Shown here piece after piece: positions 13,426 through 26,900 of a stretch of DNA of 64,000 nucleotides. Within the stretch, counting starts at the first letter, position 1. Each line of letters opens with the position of its first letter. A program made the translations under genes and the position numbers. The notes under the pieces are model-generated. The model was not told where the DNA came from and did no database searches. It was given only the letters and a program-made list of their open reading frames with translations. Source of the DNA: Athripsodes cinereus. Taxonomy: Eukaryota > Arthropoda > Insecta > Trichoptera > Leptoceridae. Location of the stretch: NCBI GenBank assembly GCA_947579605.1, contig OX388329.1:27484299-27548298 (forward strand). Reading direction: 5' to 3'.

Positions 13426-16400
13426 GCCTATCTCATCAGTAGATAAATTAAATATTGCTTCTTAAAATTGTCTGATGCATTACCGCACTTATAATTTGGA
13501 TGGAAAAATTATTGCTATCTTAAAATTGAGCCTGAACTTATTTCATATAATAACTTATATTTAAATTTTATTTATGATAAGAAAACTTATTTGTGTACAT
13601 AGCACCTTTGGTTAACTAGAAAAATATTTGTGATATATGACATACACTTGTATTATGTACTGTACTCAGCATCGAATAGTCGGAAAGTCTAACAAATTCA
13701 CATTCATTTTTACCTTAACCCTTTAAAGTCTAGGGGAAACATACTTCTGAAAGATATAATCTCAATTTTCGAGGATTACGAGTGTAATAATATTATTTAT
13801 TTTTTGTCATAACATAACAACTTAATTGAAATCGATTTTTTTTTACTATATTGCATTTTTTTTTGCTTAATTTTTTGCATTAAATACACCAAAATGTTGT
13901 TAAAATTAGTATTACTAAAATATTAAATAATTACAGGTATTATTAATTAGTTAATAAAACTAATATTTTTTGTGCTACAAATCTTTTTACGGACAATGAA
14001 AAATATGTCACTTACATTTTTTCTAAAACCATAATAATCTATGTTACTTTATTGTATTTGTTAGTTATGATTCAGAGATGGATATTTAAAATTACTTGGA
14101 GACATGCATTACTTATATTCCTGAAAAGGTTTATAATGGTTTGATGCTGTGGAATATTTTCTATCCACATATATGTTATCAAAAGAATTGATTCAAAATG
14201 TACATATGTGGTATAAAAAAACATTATTAAATATTTATTGATAAAATAACTTAATTGATACAACATATTATTATGCTGTTGAGTTTTCTACTCCATAATA
14301 TCATAGACAAAAATAATTAAATAATAAAAATATTTATATTTTTTTTATAAAGTTGGCATTTTGGTGGGAATTTCTGTGTTGACTTATTTAACATTTATTT
14401 CAATTTCGAAATTGCGTTTGTGAAACAAAAACAACACGTTTGTGAAATAAAAATCTGAGACATCAATATCACTATATTTTTATGCAAACTAAATACGCAT
14501 ATAAGGTGCGAAATTTATGCCAACTTTTCTGATGACTTATAACAGTTCTGAAGACTTATTATTGTTATAATAAAATGCACAATGAAAGAGATTTCTACTT
14601 AACAGAGGTCTTAACTTACAATAAATAGGTTTTTAAATATATTTGAAATTTATATATTAATCGTTTAGGCATTTAATGTATCATTGCTGTTTTTAAACTT
14701 AAGTTTCAATACTCTTTGATGTTAAAATTTCTTGATGGCGTGCAATATTATGTCTTATATATATATATTGGTAACAAAAAAAAATATACCTACATCTAAA
14801 TAAATAGGGTCAAACTAAAGATTAAAATAAATAATAGAGAAAAATTATATCTGTACACTGAAGCAAAACTACGCTATGTCATGAGATGCTAATTAGCCAT
14901 TCTAAGTTTTTTTCAAAATATTAGGTTTGCATCTTGTATGTTTGTTAACACAAAATTAATTTCAAAATTTACTGCGGATGATTGCTATCAGTACGACTAC
15001 GGCTGTCACTTGGTGCAAACGTGGTTCGATTAGTTTCTATTGATCTTTTCTCAATAGTATTGTTAACTTTGTACAGGTGTCCCACACATTATTTTGGAGG
15101 AGACCTTACGGACGACCCTGCTGAGATGCAGTGGTATTTTCATTAGTGTAGAATTTTGGATTTACGGAAGTCCCCAGACTTCTGCGCTATCCAGATGGAT
15201 GGTGGGTCTCCTTCAAAGCTGTACGTTTGAAAAGTCATGTGATGTTAGCACTCCAACTAACTATTTTAGTGTCGTTTCCTCATACAAATGCGGGGTGCTA
15301 AAAAGTAGAATTTTAATAAGTATAACAATAAATTCATAATTCACATTGGCCAAAATTTAACAGTGTAGTTTTACTCCCACATACAGATTAAATATGCAAA
15401 CACCAATATAACATTTTTCTAATTATTATTTCTTTTATTTGCTAAATATTGCATGAATTTACCCTATTTGTTATACAAATTATTTATATTATGTCTATAT
15501 TAACATGTAAAAAAGGCTTTTGCCGTGAATGTAATGAATAAATAAACAAATAAAATATCAATATACTATATAACAATCATAATATTTTTATTTTAATATA
15601 AAAAATATACAATACAATACAATAACATGGTCTTTTTAAACATATTTCCATCTATAGTCACAAATCAACAAAATATTTTTATGAGTTATTTAAATAGGTA
15701 CATTTTATTTGAGCTGTTTAGTCCGATAAAAGCTTAATTCTCTCAAGGTTTATTCTGAAATTATGAAGGTAAAAATCACAATTTTTCATTTCCTTTTTTA
15801 TTAATTTTAATCGATGAAATAGGAAATATTGACAAAAATAAAGATAAACAATATACATCTACATGAAACTTGACAAATTTCTCGGAAATTGAAAAAATAA
15901 TTTTCAATGCCAAAAAATGCATCACTGTATTGGTTTGGTATTATAGTACAGAATTTGGTTAACGTTTTTGTTGGACTATAAAATATGAAGTATGAGATAT
16001 TCAAAAGACGATAGAACTAAAAATTCTTGAGATTGTGGGTTAGGCTTTAGTTGCACTAAACAGCTCATTTAAAAGTATATTCATATTGTTTATATTTTAT
16101 TCAGAAAACCCAAAATTGGGTAATTTGCTACTAAGGCACATTATTAAGCGCTATGGAATCCACTACATCCTATAATCCACCTAGTGTACATTACAAAAAG
16201 GAATATTTTCCTATAAATGTAACCACGATTCCTACGAAAATGCATGCGACACATATTTTATCATTTTCTAACCAAACATTTTAAAGTATTTCTGAATTTA
16301 AAAATACATTTATTGGTTTTTAAAAATAATATATATGTAGATATACTCAGATAAAATGTTTTAACTTCCATTGGCACAGAGAGGACAAATTGTATGTTTT

Positions 16401-16932
16401 TTGCGTGTAGTTGGTCCACAGGCTACCCCACTACATGGAAATGCCATGCTGGTATGAATGAATGAAACTAAGTTAATTTTGTTTTCTTTTAATGATTTAG
16501 TTAGATATTTTCCATCACCTATAAACTTTTCTTGTAACAATAATATATTGAGAACATATAATTTTTCTTAGACTACCTACATTAATTTAATATTTAATCT
16601 TAAAACAATTGAGAATTTTTTTCCTATAAATTATGTATGCGTCATTTCATCTGTCAAAAAAAGAAAAACTTTTTATCTTTGAAGAAACATATTCACACTG
16701 CATATTATGTCTATTAAAATAAAAAATACTGAAAAAAACATAATATGATTTTTTATATACATATAAAAAGTACGTAATGGTCACCTTGCTTCATAAATGA
16801 TATACTTAAAATTCTAATACAAATTCTACGATACTGTGCGCAAAAGTATTAATGCATTATGGCAGTCTACGAAAACTACAACATATAAAAAGTATTCTAA
16901 TATTTTGTTTGTGCGAAATAGAGTATCACATT
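13426..16932. other. AT-rich intergenic sequence
   Basis: I see no gene. A GC-richer piece at 14970-15240 (CAGTACGACTACGGCTGTCA; CCAGATGGATGGTGGGTCTC) has an 81-codon frame without known motifs and may be an old transposon piece. A partial repeat A lies at 16360-16460. Confidence 0.45.
16360..16460 (+). repeat. Repeat A 3' part
   Basis: The sequence TTGGCACAGAGAGGACAAAT, GTGTAGTTGGTCCACAGGCT and ACCCCACTACATGGAAATGC matches the second half of repeat A. Further small pieces, both reverse, lie at 2981-3030 (CATTCAGGATGGGTGGCATA) and 7216-7262 (ATATTCCGTAAGCGGAATAG). Confidence 0.55.
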
Positions 16933-17262
16933 TTATATATTATATTTGATGAGCCAAGTTATTGCAAACAGAATTAAGCAACTGATAACTGAGGGGTTCA
17001 TAAGCAAATGCACATTGATCCATTTTTCATAAGTAATAAATACGAGTGCAGAAACGTTAGCAATTTCACAAGCTGCACTGCAGTTTAATTGATACAATGA
17101 ATATCCGTTTCCATCCTTGAATAAATCAGTTGTAATATAACAAATTAGCATCAAAATCACTTCAAACAAAAATAGAAATGTGCTGTTTCTCAGTTTCAAT
17201 GTTCTAGGATCAATGTACTTTTGCATGTATGGATAGATATTTAGTAACATTAGTTTCAGCAC
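16933..17262 (-). CDS. Unrecognised hydrophobic ORF or exon, about three membrane segments
   Basis: This open frame is about 105-109 residues. The first true ATG is at 17250; the frame continues upstream through a GTG. It reads MLLNIYPYMQKYIDPRTLKL and then three hydrophobic stretches separated by polar loops with four cysteines. It lies 0.5 kb beyond the 3' end of the PGRP gene on the same strand. A clearly related but broken segment (YIDPRT-V-KL) lies at 48787-48851 on the same strand, so the sequence is dispersed: a duplicated gene piece or a transposon-carried ORF. I do not recognise the family. No good acceptor or polyadenylation signal was identified. Confidence 0.35.
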   Translation of the reverse strand: MLKLMLLNIYPYMQKYIDPRTLKLRNSTFLFLFEVILMLICYITTDLFKDGNGYSLYQLNCSAACEIANVSALVFITYEKWINVHLLMNPSVISCLILFAITWLIKYNI

Positions 17263-17738
17263 TATGCGCTCATTAAGTCAATTTGAAATCAATAACAAAA
17301 TATAAAAATAATAACTTAAAACCAAAGGCATAAACAACAAAATAAAAATATGAAAAACCTACTGCAAGATTGCTTTATCTTGTTTTAGCATTTGTGATTT
17401 GATTGCGAACACTTAAAGATTGTTTTATACTGATTTCCACAGTAGCTGATTTTATTAATTATCATAGAGTTAATAATTTTGAATGATAAACTTTGTTACA
17501 ACTTAAGGAATAAATAACAAATAACCCTCAATTCAATTGGAAAAAATCTGATATGTTCATAATAAAATAGAATTAAAAAGAGCGAATATCACATTGTATG
17601 AATGAAATTGACCATTTGACAAAAGGTATTTGTAACATTAATTCAATTCCACAAAATACTAGCCTTGAAAATCTAATTATTCTCCTAAACAGAACCTCAC
17701 GCCAAGATTCTCATACAAATCTAAGCTTTCGACTTGGA

Positions 17739-17744
17739 TTTATT
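17739..17744 (-). terminator. Polyadenylation signal AATAAA of the PGRP gene
   Basis: A canonical AATAAA on the minus strand lies about 50 bases downstream of the PGRP stop codon. The location fits a short 3' UTR; the cleavage site cannot be seen. Confidence 0.6.
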
Positions 17745-17793
17745 TTGTGTTTGAGCATATTTTTGTTACAAAATATTCAAACACTGCGTATCT

Positions 17794-17975
17794 TTACACT
17801 TGACTCCAGTGTTTCCAATTTCTAACTATTTTAAGTAATCCTTCCGGCGACGTGCCGAACGATCGTCCAATGATTTTATAGTTTGGTTGCAGTTTAGAAC
17901 GCCATATCGCTTCATCCAAAAATGCTTTGAATTCCTCTATAATGAGAAAAGGAGGGCGAGCAGTGGTGTAGTCAC
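17794..17975 (-). CDS. PGRP coding exon 5 (C-terminal part, stop)
   Basis: The acceptor is TTTTTTAG, entry is phase 1, and the stop is TAA at 17796-17794. It encodes residues 184-243. The family's IGHRQ...CPG region reads IGRSFGTSPEG, so both the second zinc His (R221) and the zinc Cys (S226) are gone. The exon ends with NWKHWSQV, matching the usual W-P-H-W end of PGRP domains. Confidence 0.92.
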
Positions 17976-20900
17976 CTAAAAAATTAATATATTGTAAAAG
18001 CATATTTCTATTTTCAAGCACAAGAAGGATGTCAAAACTACTCTCAGCATATTGTTCTATTTATTATATTCTCCATCAAAAGCCAAAACTAAACAGTTTG
18101 AAAACCAGCCAATCAAAAGCAAGAATTATTCTAAACGCAATATGACCATTGCATATAAAACAGAGTTAGTTGCAAAACGTGTAGGTACTGTGGATTTGTT
18201 TAGATTCATAAATGTACATTTTCATGTGGTCAAGTTCAAAATCGACACTAGCACATTTTATTTATTTGATAAAGTATTTAATACGACGCTTTTTTTTATA
18301 TTTTTAAATTCCAAAACAGTAAATACAAACAAACAAAAGAACAACGTTATGGAATATATTGCCCCACTAGACTAAAGTCTGTTCTGCGGCAATACCAATT
18401 TTCAAGTATATATTTTGCGTGTAAAGAAGACACATTCTAGTGAAATATGGGAATAAAATATATATGCATTTGAGGCGTAATATGTATGCACGCTATGAGT
18501 TTTTACGTTTCTTGAAAATCAGAGTGGCGGTTTTGCTTTTGCACCCCACATAAGATGTCAAATAAATTTTATGTCTACATAATCCACTTTTTTGACTCAC
18601 CAATAGCAGCCACTGAATACGAGGTACAGTCGTAGGCGGAATCTACTTCTCCGCAATAATCCCACCCTCTGCCTTCAAATGTCATTCCAAAGGGGCTAAG
18701 GAAGAAATTAAATGGCAGATCTGTCCTGTTTAAGGTTGTTGTATTTTGATAAGAACTCTGAAACAAACAATTTAAATATTCTATTATTTAAATATTATGA
18801 ATGGGTCTTCCACACTTTTCTCTAAGTTTTCAATGTCCTGAAAGGGAAGTTTTTTATAAAACCTCACGTATAAGACACCTAACATCTACAACTTAGCGAC
18901 GAGGTATATCACCCATCCCAAATGTCTTATTTTTATCAGTACCGAGAGGACAATCTGCATGTTTATTACAGACTACGCTGGCTACCCTATTTATAAATAA
19001 AGTTAATATTTATTCTAACTTCATTATATTTCTTAATAAGTCTTTTGCTTTTATTTTTTTTTATAATATATATGTGGGTTTTTGTAATAAGCCCAAATAC
19101 AATCTTATACACCTTTCAGAGTAAGCTAAAAACTTGTGATGTGAAAGGGGAGTTTGCCGGCACCTGGGATCGAACCACAGACCTCATTTGTACGAGGCCA
19201 AGACTCTACTTCCAGGCTACCGACGAACTCTAACTTGTTTGACAATTTTATCTGTAAATGTCACTAATTTTTATGATAACTCCACTTCAAACTAAATAAG
19301 TCAAGAGGAATTATAAAATAATGTAAAAAGTTTTGCTAAATTGAACATTATAAGGAAAATAAGTATGCATAGGAAAATCATAAGGTAGTCACTTTGAATA
19401 TTACCTGCATACTTTTAACTGCATTTACACATTCTTCCATACTATTACAAGTTGGAGTGTTAGTATGTGTAATGATGACACGACTCACTGGTTTACTGGT
19501 GATGTTGGAATAAAGATATTTGGGTGAATTGGCCCCCCAATCGCTTCTCAGAACCATCTCAAATGGGACATTCACATGCCATTTCTTATCTGAAATGAAC
19601 AATAGAAAATTATTTGTAGATAACATTTGTATAAAATAACAAAATTATTCATTCATTAATTTGTCAACAGATACATTTTATGTAAATAATAAGATAAAAT
19701 GCCAAAAGAGATTAATGTCACTTCAAAGAGTGACATTTTTGTTGATCGGAGGAAACTACACAAGTTTTACTGAAGATGCCGCAAGGCGAAAACGCTCAGC
19801 AATTAGAATTTAGTCTATATTAATTGACTAAATAATCATACGTGAAAATTAAACAGTGTTTAGTTTAACATTTTAAAACTCATATTGAAACTACACAATT
19901 AAAATTTTTGGTCAAATTAACACACAAGCCCTTATCGATGGTATATTTAGTTATATTGAATACAAATAATAGTTTGTGATATCCGAAAATAATTGAAAAT
20001 CCCTCTCATGCCTGGATACATCAGAACTCTTTTATTTTACATCAGATACATCAGATCTTCCAAGCAAAACTTTTGTCCTCAAGAGCGAGTCATAATAGGC
20101 ATATTGAAGGGCTAGTCTGCTAAACTGCCACATAGAGAATTCTTTTTGACAATGTAAAATAAAGTTGATTCAACTGGTTATCACTAGCAATTAAAAATAG
20201 GTTGTAGCTAATAATAAGATTTCTGCAGAATCAAAGTGGACGGTAGGTCTCCGACAATGTCAAACTAACACACATTGATAATTATGACCCGCAGCCATCT
20301 TTGAAGAAAAATTCGTGTTCACAAACATGAGAGAAGTTTGAAATATAATTATGTTGAGAAAAATTACATTTATTTGCATAGATTATTTGTATAGTTTGGC
20401 TCTGAACAACAAATTTATTATTAGTGATATTTCGCAGCACAATATTTCAAAAACGCAAGCAATCAAATAAATAAAATATAACAATCATATCAGTGGTGAA
20501 GAATAGATCTCCCACTCTTTGCAGTCAGTTTTCGGGTGTCCTGTAAAAGGTAAAACATCACGTAGCAATAAATTTTAAATCTTCTATTCAACGACGAGGT
20601 ATGCCTTCCATCCTGAATGCCTTTATTTTTATTGGTACAGAGAGAATATCTTTCATGTTAAAAGTATTAACTTGTGCCAGGCTATTAGACCGTGGTCTGG
20701 TGGGTAGAAATTCTCCCAAAACAGCTGTGGTAGGCATCTTGAGAGGGGGTTTTGTTTGTTACGTTATTATGACAAATTCTGTGATGGTACAAATGAATTA
20801 AAATCATATATTTGCATCACTAATCTATATACTTAGTTATCATTCCGTGTATGGCAATGCTGCGTATGTCGTATGCGTATCTACAGAGGGAAATGACATT

Positions 20901-23900
20901 CTTTTATCTAATGTATGACCAAACGATACTATTACAATGACATTTCAAAGTACATATAATATTGTTGACTTAATTTAATATAAAAATTATGTACTAATAT
21001 TAATATTGTACTAAAATTTGAACCATAGACTAATATTTATAATTACACATAAAAACAAACAATGAAAAAAGAAATGTCACACAGTGTATAACATTGTCAT
21101 GTTTTTTCTCATTTGCTTATAAAACTGCATTTACCATAAAAAATCAAATCATATGAAATTTGTGTGAAAAATAGTGGAGAAAATCAACATTAGTATGGAA
21201 ATCAGTCAAAATCTAATTTTAGTACAAATGGATTTTGTCCTATTTTGATTGCAAACCACATACCTATATGGAACTGGTCAATCGGTATCAATAAGCTACA
21301 TTGGTTATATGTACACAAAATTGATATGTATATATATTTAGTGAGTTACAATCCACTGGATTGGTCTGCCACGAGTTTGGATTTTCTTCTCCATTACTCC
21401 CTATTTTCAGCTTGTCTCTTTAATTCTACGGATGTGCCACAGTTCATGTCCTTCTTCAGTTGGTCCACACAAGCATCTCTTAGTCGGCCTCTACCATTTC
21501 TGCCTTCGGTCCTACCCTTCGCGACGGTTATAAGCAGTCTTGGGTGTTTGATGTTGTGGCCAATTCAGTTATCTCGCTGTTGGCTGATTCTTTTAAGGAC
21601 TTGCCTTTTTTTACCTACCCTGGTTAACAACTCTTCGTTTTCAATGTGTTCCGACCAATGGATCTTCAGCATGTGTCTGTAGCACCACATCTCAAAGTCC
21701 ACAAACCGTCCATTGATACATACGTTTGAAATAAAACATAGAAATAAATCGCTTGACATTTAAAAAGAGATGAACTTTGGCAATAATAAACAACAAGGAA
21801 CTGATTGTTTTTAAATTAATTTTATAGGAGAAATTCAATGTTAAATAACTGGGTTAATTATTATTAAAATGAGCTGATAAAAAATATAAAACAATGAACC
21901 GCGGAATTCATAATAATAAATGAGATAAGAAAAGTCAATACTTTTATTGACATATCAATACTTCAGTCTGTTCGTATATATATTTGTTTGTCTGTTCTCT
22001 ATAAACGGCGTAATTAGACAAAACAGAGGAAAAATAATACACTCTATACGATATGTCATCTTTTAAGCAGGTTTTAGACTAAAAACATTGTAAATATCAT
22101 AATTATTGACAGAGATATTACAGTTTACGTAACACCGGGTCATTTGATTTGTATGGAATTTCCGTATGTTTTTTACACATGAAACATTTGATAATAAAAT
22201 ATAACAATCATATCCGTGGAGCGTTTGGTAAAGAATAGATCTCTCATTTTTTGTTTATGAGTATCCTGTAAAAAGCAAGTGTTAGAAAAAAAACTTTTAA
22301 ATATTAAATTCAGCTAAGAGGCATGCCACTCATTCTGAATGTCTTGTTTATTTGTCGGCACGGAAAGGTTGATTTACATATTTATTATATGCAGGTCAGC
22401 TGGCCACTCCACTTGTGGAATATGCCGTGATAGTGTAGTAATAATCGTTGAAATATAAAATTTTCATTTGAGTTCGTCAAATGGTACGTTGAAGATGGAA
22501 AATAAAATTTGAACATTACTATTATGATCTGTAATGTCCAAAATATGTATTTGTGTTAAAATAATTCCTAGACCATGCAAAAATAAATCACTAATATTTT
22601 ACATTAGATCATGATAGAACTGTCAAAAACATTTGAATGACGGTGTTGCCAGTTTAAAATAATTTTCCTCACCTTATTACCATTTCTCGGGATATTATGA
22701 CTTGCGACAACATATACAATATTATTGATGTTAGTTTTCCGAGTGAGGCCAGGTAAGAATACACTCGTAATAAAATTAATTGAGCATTAACGGCAGAATT
22801 ATATGACTGATAAAGTAATCATAACTGATAATTCTCTAACAAGGAAAACACACAACTATTATCACTAGGTATTAATATTTGATTGATGGCATATTATAAT
22901 ATGCAAGATTGTATACAACAATAAATTATTGCTGCAACTTGTTTAATCATGTAGGGCTGGCTTTAATTTGACTGTGGAATATAGTACGCGTGTAACATTT
23001 TAAAATTTAAATAAGGGAAATTCCCCATTATTCTTTGCTCATATTTATAATTTCACTATCAAAGTAGGTACATTTACTTTGAATCATAGATTTTGTTAAC
23101 AGAGTTTTGTAAAATATTTGATACAAGATCGGACATTGAAGTGAAAATGTGTGCCCCTAGTACGAGTTCTTTACTTCTCTTATTTCATGTATCTTTGATC
23201 TTAAGCTCCGCATTCAAGTACGCAGTATATCGAATTGTAATACAAAATAGAAATATTCAAAACGTTTAACAATAAAAGATAGCTGAATTTGTAAATTGAA
23301 CAATGTGAAATATGTAAAAAAAAACATCACATAAGTCTTAGAAAATACAATTAAAATATCACATTATTTGATAGCTTTTCTGATACAACTTTAGTCAACA
23401 GCCCAGACCCCCTAGACAAACCGTACTTGGCGATCGACTAGAAAAGAATTTTCAACAATAACGCATAATCACACAGTACATGTAGGTAGATTGTCAAAAA
23501 GTTCGCCAGTAGTCGATCACAAAGTGCGGTTTGTCTACGGCTCTTGTTGTCACTTGTCATAATAACATTTCAAGGAAAGACATTGTATTTTGAATCAACA
23601 TGTTTCATACATAAATTACACAGTTTTTGATGATAATAATTCCCAACATTGCGATGATGATGACGTAAACTACATTAAAATGATAATATATTGTGAAAAC
23701 AGTGATACTGTTAATGTATGCAATTGTGATAATTGCAATATATATATTATTTTAATAATATATCGCAGTGATAAGATAGGCTAATGCATTATATAAATAG
23801 ACTTAACTATCTCCCGGTCAATATTAACATACCTACTGTCATATTTCATACTTCAACAGATTTTCAAACATATTGTTACAATAATTAACCATTGTGTGAG

Positions 23901-26900
23901 GTTATATATGTAAATTACCATATAAGGCTTAGAAAAGACAACATCACCTTATTGGGTAGTGCCCCAGACAGGACTTGAACCCGAATACCATCCTTATTGT
24001 GAGGTGTGTTTTGTCCAATAAAATTACCGGGTGCCATACACACCTCGCGAAAATAAAACACAAAATTTATATTCGAATGTCATACAATGTAAGATAGATT
24101 AACAAACCTTGCTCTATGAACAAGAATATGCTAATAATTACACCGAACACCAAGAAGATGAGCATCAGAGCGACGAACATTGACGTATAACGTGACCCCC
24201 TCCTGACTGGATATGAATGTATGAGAGGTGTGTACTCATTCGGTACCTGTACTTCATTCTCGTCATACTGATGAGATCTCGCCTCGTGGTCTGAAAACAG
24301 AAATAAACTAATTTAACATTTTAATAACAATGTCATTCCACAAAGATATTTATTCTACAAGTGAATAAATATATGAGTTCTGCAGAGCACCCGGCAAAAG
24401 AATCGGTCCCTCACTCTTTTCCGTAAGTTTTCGAGTGTTCTATAAAAGGCAGATGTTTGAGAAAATAAAGAAATTTTACATCTTCAATGCAGTGGCGAGA
24501 TTTGCCACCCATCTTGAATGTCTTTTTTTGGCATGGAGAGGACAGCTTGCATGTTTACTGCACGCAGCTGGTCTGATTGCTATTCCACGTGTGGAATATG
24601 CCGAGGTGGTAAAGTACAGCACAGTGTAAAATATTACTAGTTATGGGTTACTAGTCACTCGAAAATGCGCCAATAATAAGTGTCAATATACGTCATCACT
24701 GCAGAATTAAAGATGTTAATGTCTTACATGTGGTGATGTTTTACAAATCATGCCTATTGCAGTTGGACAGTTAAAAATTTACAAAAATGGAGCACAAGGC
24801 TTCTTCTATATTATGTGTTCCACAAGTTATATCATTAAAGAATCTCAACATTAGTTTTAATTTGATAAAATATACATGTACATACATAATTAATGCTTTG
24901 ATGCATAAAATTAACTAATGTTAACAATGTGTGATACATTTAAGTCAAATTAGAAAGACATATGCGTATATTACACTTGTAATGATGGTTCTAGAACAAA
25001 TTTTAAATATTCAAATGACACGTACGAGAAATAACAGCCATCAACGATCTCGGAAGCATTTTCAACCAAACTTTTCACAATCCACAACACACCACCAAAA
25101 ACTTCTTTGAAATCTAAAAATCTCCACCCGTACATGGACGACATCCGTAAACAAATAAATACACGGCATAACTAAGTCTATATATCAAACAATTTGTGAT
25201 TTTATACAGAACAATTGTGTGTATGATTTGGGTATTTCGTAACGATGTATAGTAGGATAAAAGATAAGATTCTTATCAACGCGGGCACTTAAAACCGACG
25301 AATAGAGAAGTCTAGACTAAATAAGTATTTAGTTGTTAGAGATGTATTTATATATTTTTTGTAGAGCTCTCTGAATATAAAACAACGATGATCATTCATT
25401 TCAGTATGAGACAGTTGACGTCTTCAATTGATGTGGCATGCTCCATCTTAAATGTATTTTTTTTTATTCGTCCGGTGAAGACAATCTGCATGATTATATA
25501 CAACCAAAATGCACTAAGTCATTTTAGTTTTGAGATGGGATGATGGCAGTTTAATGAAAAAAAAAAATGTTTAGATAAATACGAATTCGCCATGTATTGT
25601 TTGAACTTTATTTAAGATGATATTGGTAAATGACTTTTAGGCTTTGCAAACAAATACAAACATAGGAAAGATGTTAGTAACTATAATAGTTTTTGACAAC
25701 TTTTGTAGCACTAGTTTGACTTAGTGCGTTTTGGTTGCATACCCACGATATTAAATACAGCTAGTCTGCTCGCTGCCCCTCGCTTGCGAGATATATTGTG
25801 ACAGTGTTTAGTAGTAGTGATTAGAAACTCTTGTGTTAATTTTTCTTATTTAAGACAACTTTTGGACAGTGACAAATTAAAAGAAATTTAAATAATAAGA
25901 AACTAACAAACAATAAAACTAACAAACAATAAAACTGGAAGGGAGGGTTTTTCACAAAATGTAAAGTCTGCTAGCAGCCTTACTTTTGAGAAATGTGGTG
26001 ATAGTATAGACACATAGCTTTTATCTACGTACAGATTAAATAAAAACCTAACTATAAGAGCAATGATACCAGAACAAGGTTCATTTATAAGGTAATCAAA
26101 AATGTAGACGCAACATCAAACAAAAATGCTCTGATAACTTTACAATTATTGATAATATCTCGCATTCAGAAAAAGGATATATCTGATACTAGTACTACAT
26201 CATCCTGGCGTATCCCACAACTGGGGTAGCCAGCAGACTAGTCGTAAGTATTTAACAATTTAGGATAGATGGCAAACCTTATTGCTGAAATTAAGATGTA
26301 AAACATCTTAATTTTTCATGTAATATATATAAATATATCACCTGACCATTATTCCTGATATTGCATGCAAATGCATTTAATTTATTACACTATTTTCATC
26401 TGCAGTTCTCCATGAGATAATGCAGAATACACAAAACATGTTTTGTTATTTTTAAAAGAGGTATGTGTCAATAAACTATTGTATTATATTGATTTCTATC
26501 CTCGATTTATTAATATTGCCTTGTATATATTACCTTATTCACCGAGAACATCGCTCAGATCTTTTCAGATACTCACGGACGAAGGGCTGACGCCCTTGTC
26601 CATTATATTATATTTCTTTGATAATGTATTCCAATAATTACTAATTTCTTAAATAATGTTCAAAAAAATGACAATAGTTTTAATAAATTTAAATTTGTGC
26701 ATGTTTGTGTGACTGGACATGAATTAAATCTGTAACGCTATGCAATAATAAAAAAATAAACCAATGAAAATTTTAGTAAGAAAAGTATCGAATTGATAAA
26801 AAACTTTGGTTCTATAAATAATTGGACATACATAGGACAATCACAATATTATGAAAATATTTATGTCCGTAATACTGTCTGTTACTATAAGAGAGGTAAT

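Noticed and set aside
21245..21682. A 145-codon plus-strand frame, the longest on its strand in this area
   Set aside because: It is antisense to the RTE fragment at 21337-21715.
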